Shown here one piece after another: positions 6,718-7,633 of a stretch of 7,633 nucleotides of DNA; position 1 is the first letter of the stretch, and every line of letters begins with the position of its first letter. Source of the stretch: Actinomycetales bacterium (GTDB lineage: Bacteria > Actinomycetota > Actinomycetes > S36-B12); NCBI GenBank assembly GCA_017849335.1, contig JAFIHP010000370.1:1-7633 (forward strand), written 5' to 3'. The notes beneath the pieces are model-generated. The model did not search any database. It was not told the origin of the DNA and saw nothing but the letters and a program-made list of their open reading frames with translations. Position numbers and translations under genes: made by a program.

Positions 6718-6727
6718 CTGTGGACGC
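6717..6727. repeat. 11-bp direct repeat, copy 2 (plsY-proximal)
   Basis: Second identical copy of GCTGTGGACGC, 68-78 bases upstream of comEA and 21 bases beyond the plsY stop codon. The two copies flank the 14-bp palindrome, which gives the spacer a repeat-palindrome-repeat arrangement. Confidence 0.6.
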
Positions 6728-6748
6728 ACCAGGCGGCCCTCGCGCTGC

Positions 6749-7345
6749 TCAACGCCCGCGGACCGCGCTCCACCCCTGCCGCAGGTTGCGCTCGTGCCGT
6801 GCGAGCACGAGCACGCCGAGCACGACCGCGAACCACATGACCGACGCGTCGGTCCAGCCGGCCCACCAGCCGACGATCCCGCTGACGATGAGGGTCAGCG
6901 CCGCGAGCACCGCACCGAGCCCGACCCGGTGCCAGACCGCGACCCCGATCCCGAACGCGAACAGGGCCGGGACCGCGAGCAGGGGCTGGACGCCGAGGAT
7001 CGCCCCGAGGCTCGTCGCGACCCCCTTGCCGCCTCGACCCTTCAGGTACGGGGACGTGATGTGCCCGACGACGGCCGCGATCCCGGCGATCTCCCCGGCG
7101 GTCTGGCCGATCAGTACGCCGAACGCCACGGCGGGGACGAACCCCTTGAGCGCGTCCAGCAGGCCGACGAGAACTGCCCACCGCGGGCCGAGAGCCCGGC
7201 CCACGTTCGTCGCGCCCGGGTTGCCGGAGCCCACCTCGCGCAGGTCGACCCGGAACGCGCGCGCCACGATCGCCGCCGGGTTGATCGCGCCCAGTCCGTA
7301 GCCGACGACCGCCGCGACCACCCACCAGGCCCAGAGCGCGTTCAC
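6749..7345 (-). CDS. plsY: Glycerol-3-phosphate acyltransferase PlsY
   Basis: This 198-residue integral membrane enzyme transfers an acyl group from acyl-phosphate to glycerol-3-phosphate, making lysophosphatidic acid, the first step of phospholipid synthesis. The three PlsY motifs are visible: GSGNPGATNVGR (39-50), then GHITSPYLKGRGGKGVAT (94-111) and ARHERNLRQG (182-191), with the conserved D-x-x-KG (64-68) between the first two. About five to six hydrophobic segments and the length match the family. The N-terminal GAINPAA has Ala where many PlsY proteins have Ser (GSIP). The GTG start overlaps the stop of the upstream degV-family gene by 4 bases (7342-7345), so the two are coupled; both deal with acyl chains. 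Downstream, about 100 bases separate it from comEA, the only sizeable gap in the block. Confidence 0.93.
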   Translation of the reverse strand: MNALWAWWVVAAVVGYGLGAINPAAIVARAFRVDLREVGSGNPGATNVGRALGPRWAVLVGLLDALKGFVPAVAFGVLIGQTAGEIAGIAAVVGHITSPYLKGRGGKGVATSLGAILGVQPLLAVPALFAFGIGVAVWHRVGLGAVLAALTLIVSGIVGWWAGWTDASVMWFAVVLGVLVLARHERNLRQGWSAVRGR

Positions 7346-7633
7346 ACGCTTTCGTCGACATGCGGCGCGACGACCACCGCGACCAGGCCCGGACCGACGT
7401 GCGCCCCGACCACCCCGCCGGCGACGCTCTCGACGACCGTCCCGCGGGGGAGGCGACGCCGCAGCTCGCCGGCCAGGCCCGCCGCGCGGTCGGCCGCTGC
7501 GAGGTTCTGTACCGCCACGTCGACGGCCCGGTCACCGGCGATCTCCACGCTCACGTCGGCCAGCCGCGCCAGCGCCTTGCCGGCCGTGCGCACCTGCTCC
7601 AGCACCTCGACGGCACCGTCGCGGACCTCCAGC
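7342..7633 (-). CDS. DegV family fatty-acid-binding protein, C-terminal part (5' end outside window)
   Basis: The last 96 residues of a DegV-family protein are present; the frame runs open to the window edge, so the GTG at 7605 is internal. The tail carries the family marks: LEVRDGAVEVLEQVRT, matching the usual strand and RT helix of DegV proteins, and GAHVGPGLVAVVVAP near the end, the segment that closes over the bound fatty acid carboxylate in this family (usually GTHxGPG or GAHxGPG). DegV (FakB-type) proteins bind long-chain fatty acids and in some firmicutes present them to the fatty acid kinase FakA; the resulting acyl-phosphate is the substrate of PlsY. Coupling to plsY by a GTGA overlap agrees with such a link, but no FakA kinase is visible in the window and its partner here is unknown. 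Confidence 0.9.
   Translation of the reverse strand, partial: LEVRDGAVEVLEQVRTAGKALARLADVSVEIAGDRAVDVAVQNLAAADRAAGLAGELRRRLPRGTVVESVAGGVVGAHVGPGLVAVVVAPHVDESV

Noticed and set aside
6678..6727. Intrinsic terminator for plsY in the plsY-comEA gap
   Set aside because: The palindromes have little or no loop and no T-run follows them on either strand, so they do not meet the usual terminator pattern.
3651..7301. A 1216-codon open frame on the + strand, antisense to comEC, comEA and most of plsY
   Set aside because: It runs opposite four well-recognised gene ends and has a low-complexity composition rich in Arg, Gly, Asp and His with no recognisable domain. High third-position GC on the coding strand removes stop codons from an antisense frame, which explains its length.

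Overview
The window is a very GC-rich, densely packed bacterial chromosome segment. Codons end almost always in G or C, GTG starts are common, and several genes join by 4-base start/stop overlaps. Together with the gene content, this points to an actinobacterium, plausibly of the Micrococcales (Cellulomonas-like). The genus is inferred from style and gene order, not proven.

The left part (1-2597, + strand) holds the end of a heme-uptake ABC transporter operon: the C-terminal end of the heme-binding lipoprotein (HmuT), the permease (HmuU) and the ATPase (HmuV), each overlapping the next by 4 bases. Twenty-five bases later comes a small stand-alone protein that resembles the N-terminal cap domain of maltokinase. 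It probably has its own leaderless promoter.

The right part (2599-7633, - strand) reads leftward: the end of a DegV-family fatty-acid-binding protein, PlsY (glycerol-3-phosphate acyltransferase), the competence DNA receptor ComEA, the DNA-uptake channel ComEC, and the DNA polymerase III delta subunit HolA. DegV/PlsY and ComEA/ComEC overlap by 4 bases, and HolA follows ComEC after 23 bases. DegV and PlsY belong to fatty-acid and phospholipid supply, ComEA/ComEC to DNA uptake, and HolA to clamp loading. The two gene blocks converge at 2598, with one base between the facing stop codons and no visible terminator.

The only non-coding stretch of any size is 6650-6748, between plsY and comEA. It carries a possible leaderless promoter for comEA and, upstream of it, a perfect 14-bp palindrome bracketed by two copies of an 11-bp direct repeat. 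This is the most interesting non-genic signal here. I found no tRNA, rRNA, CRISPR array, insertion sequence or obvious new multi-gene system. The long open frames antisense to these genes are composition artefacts.
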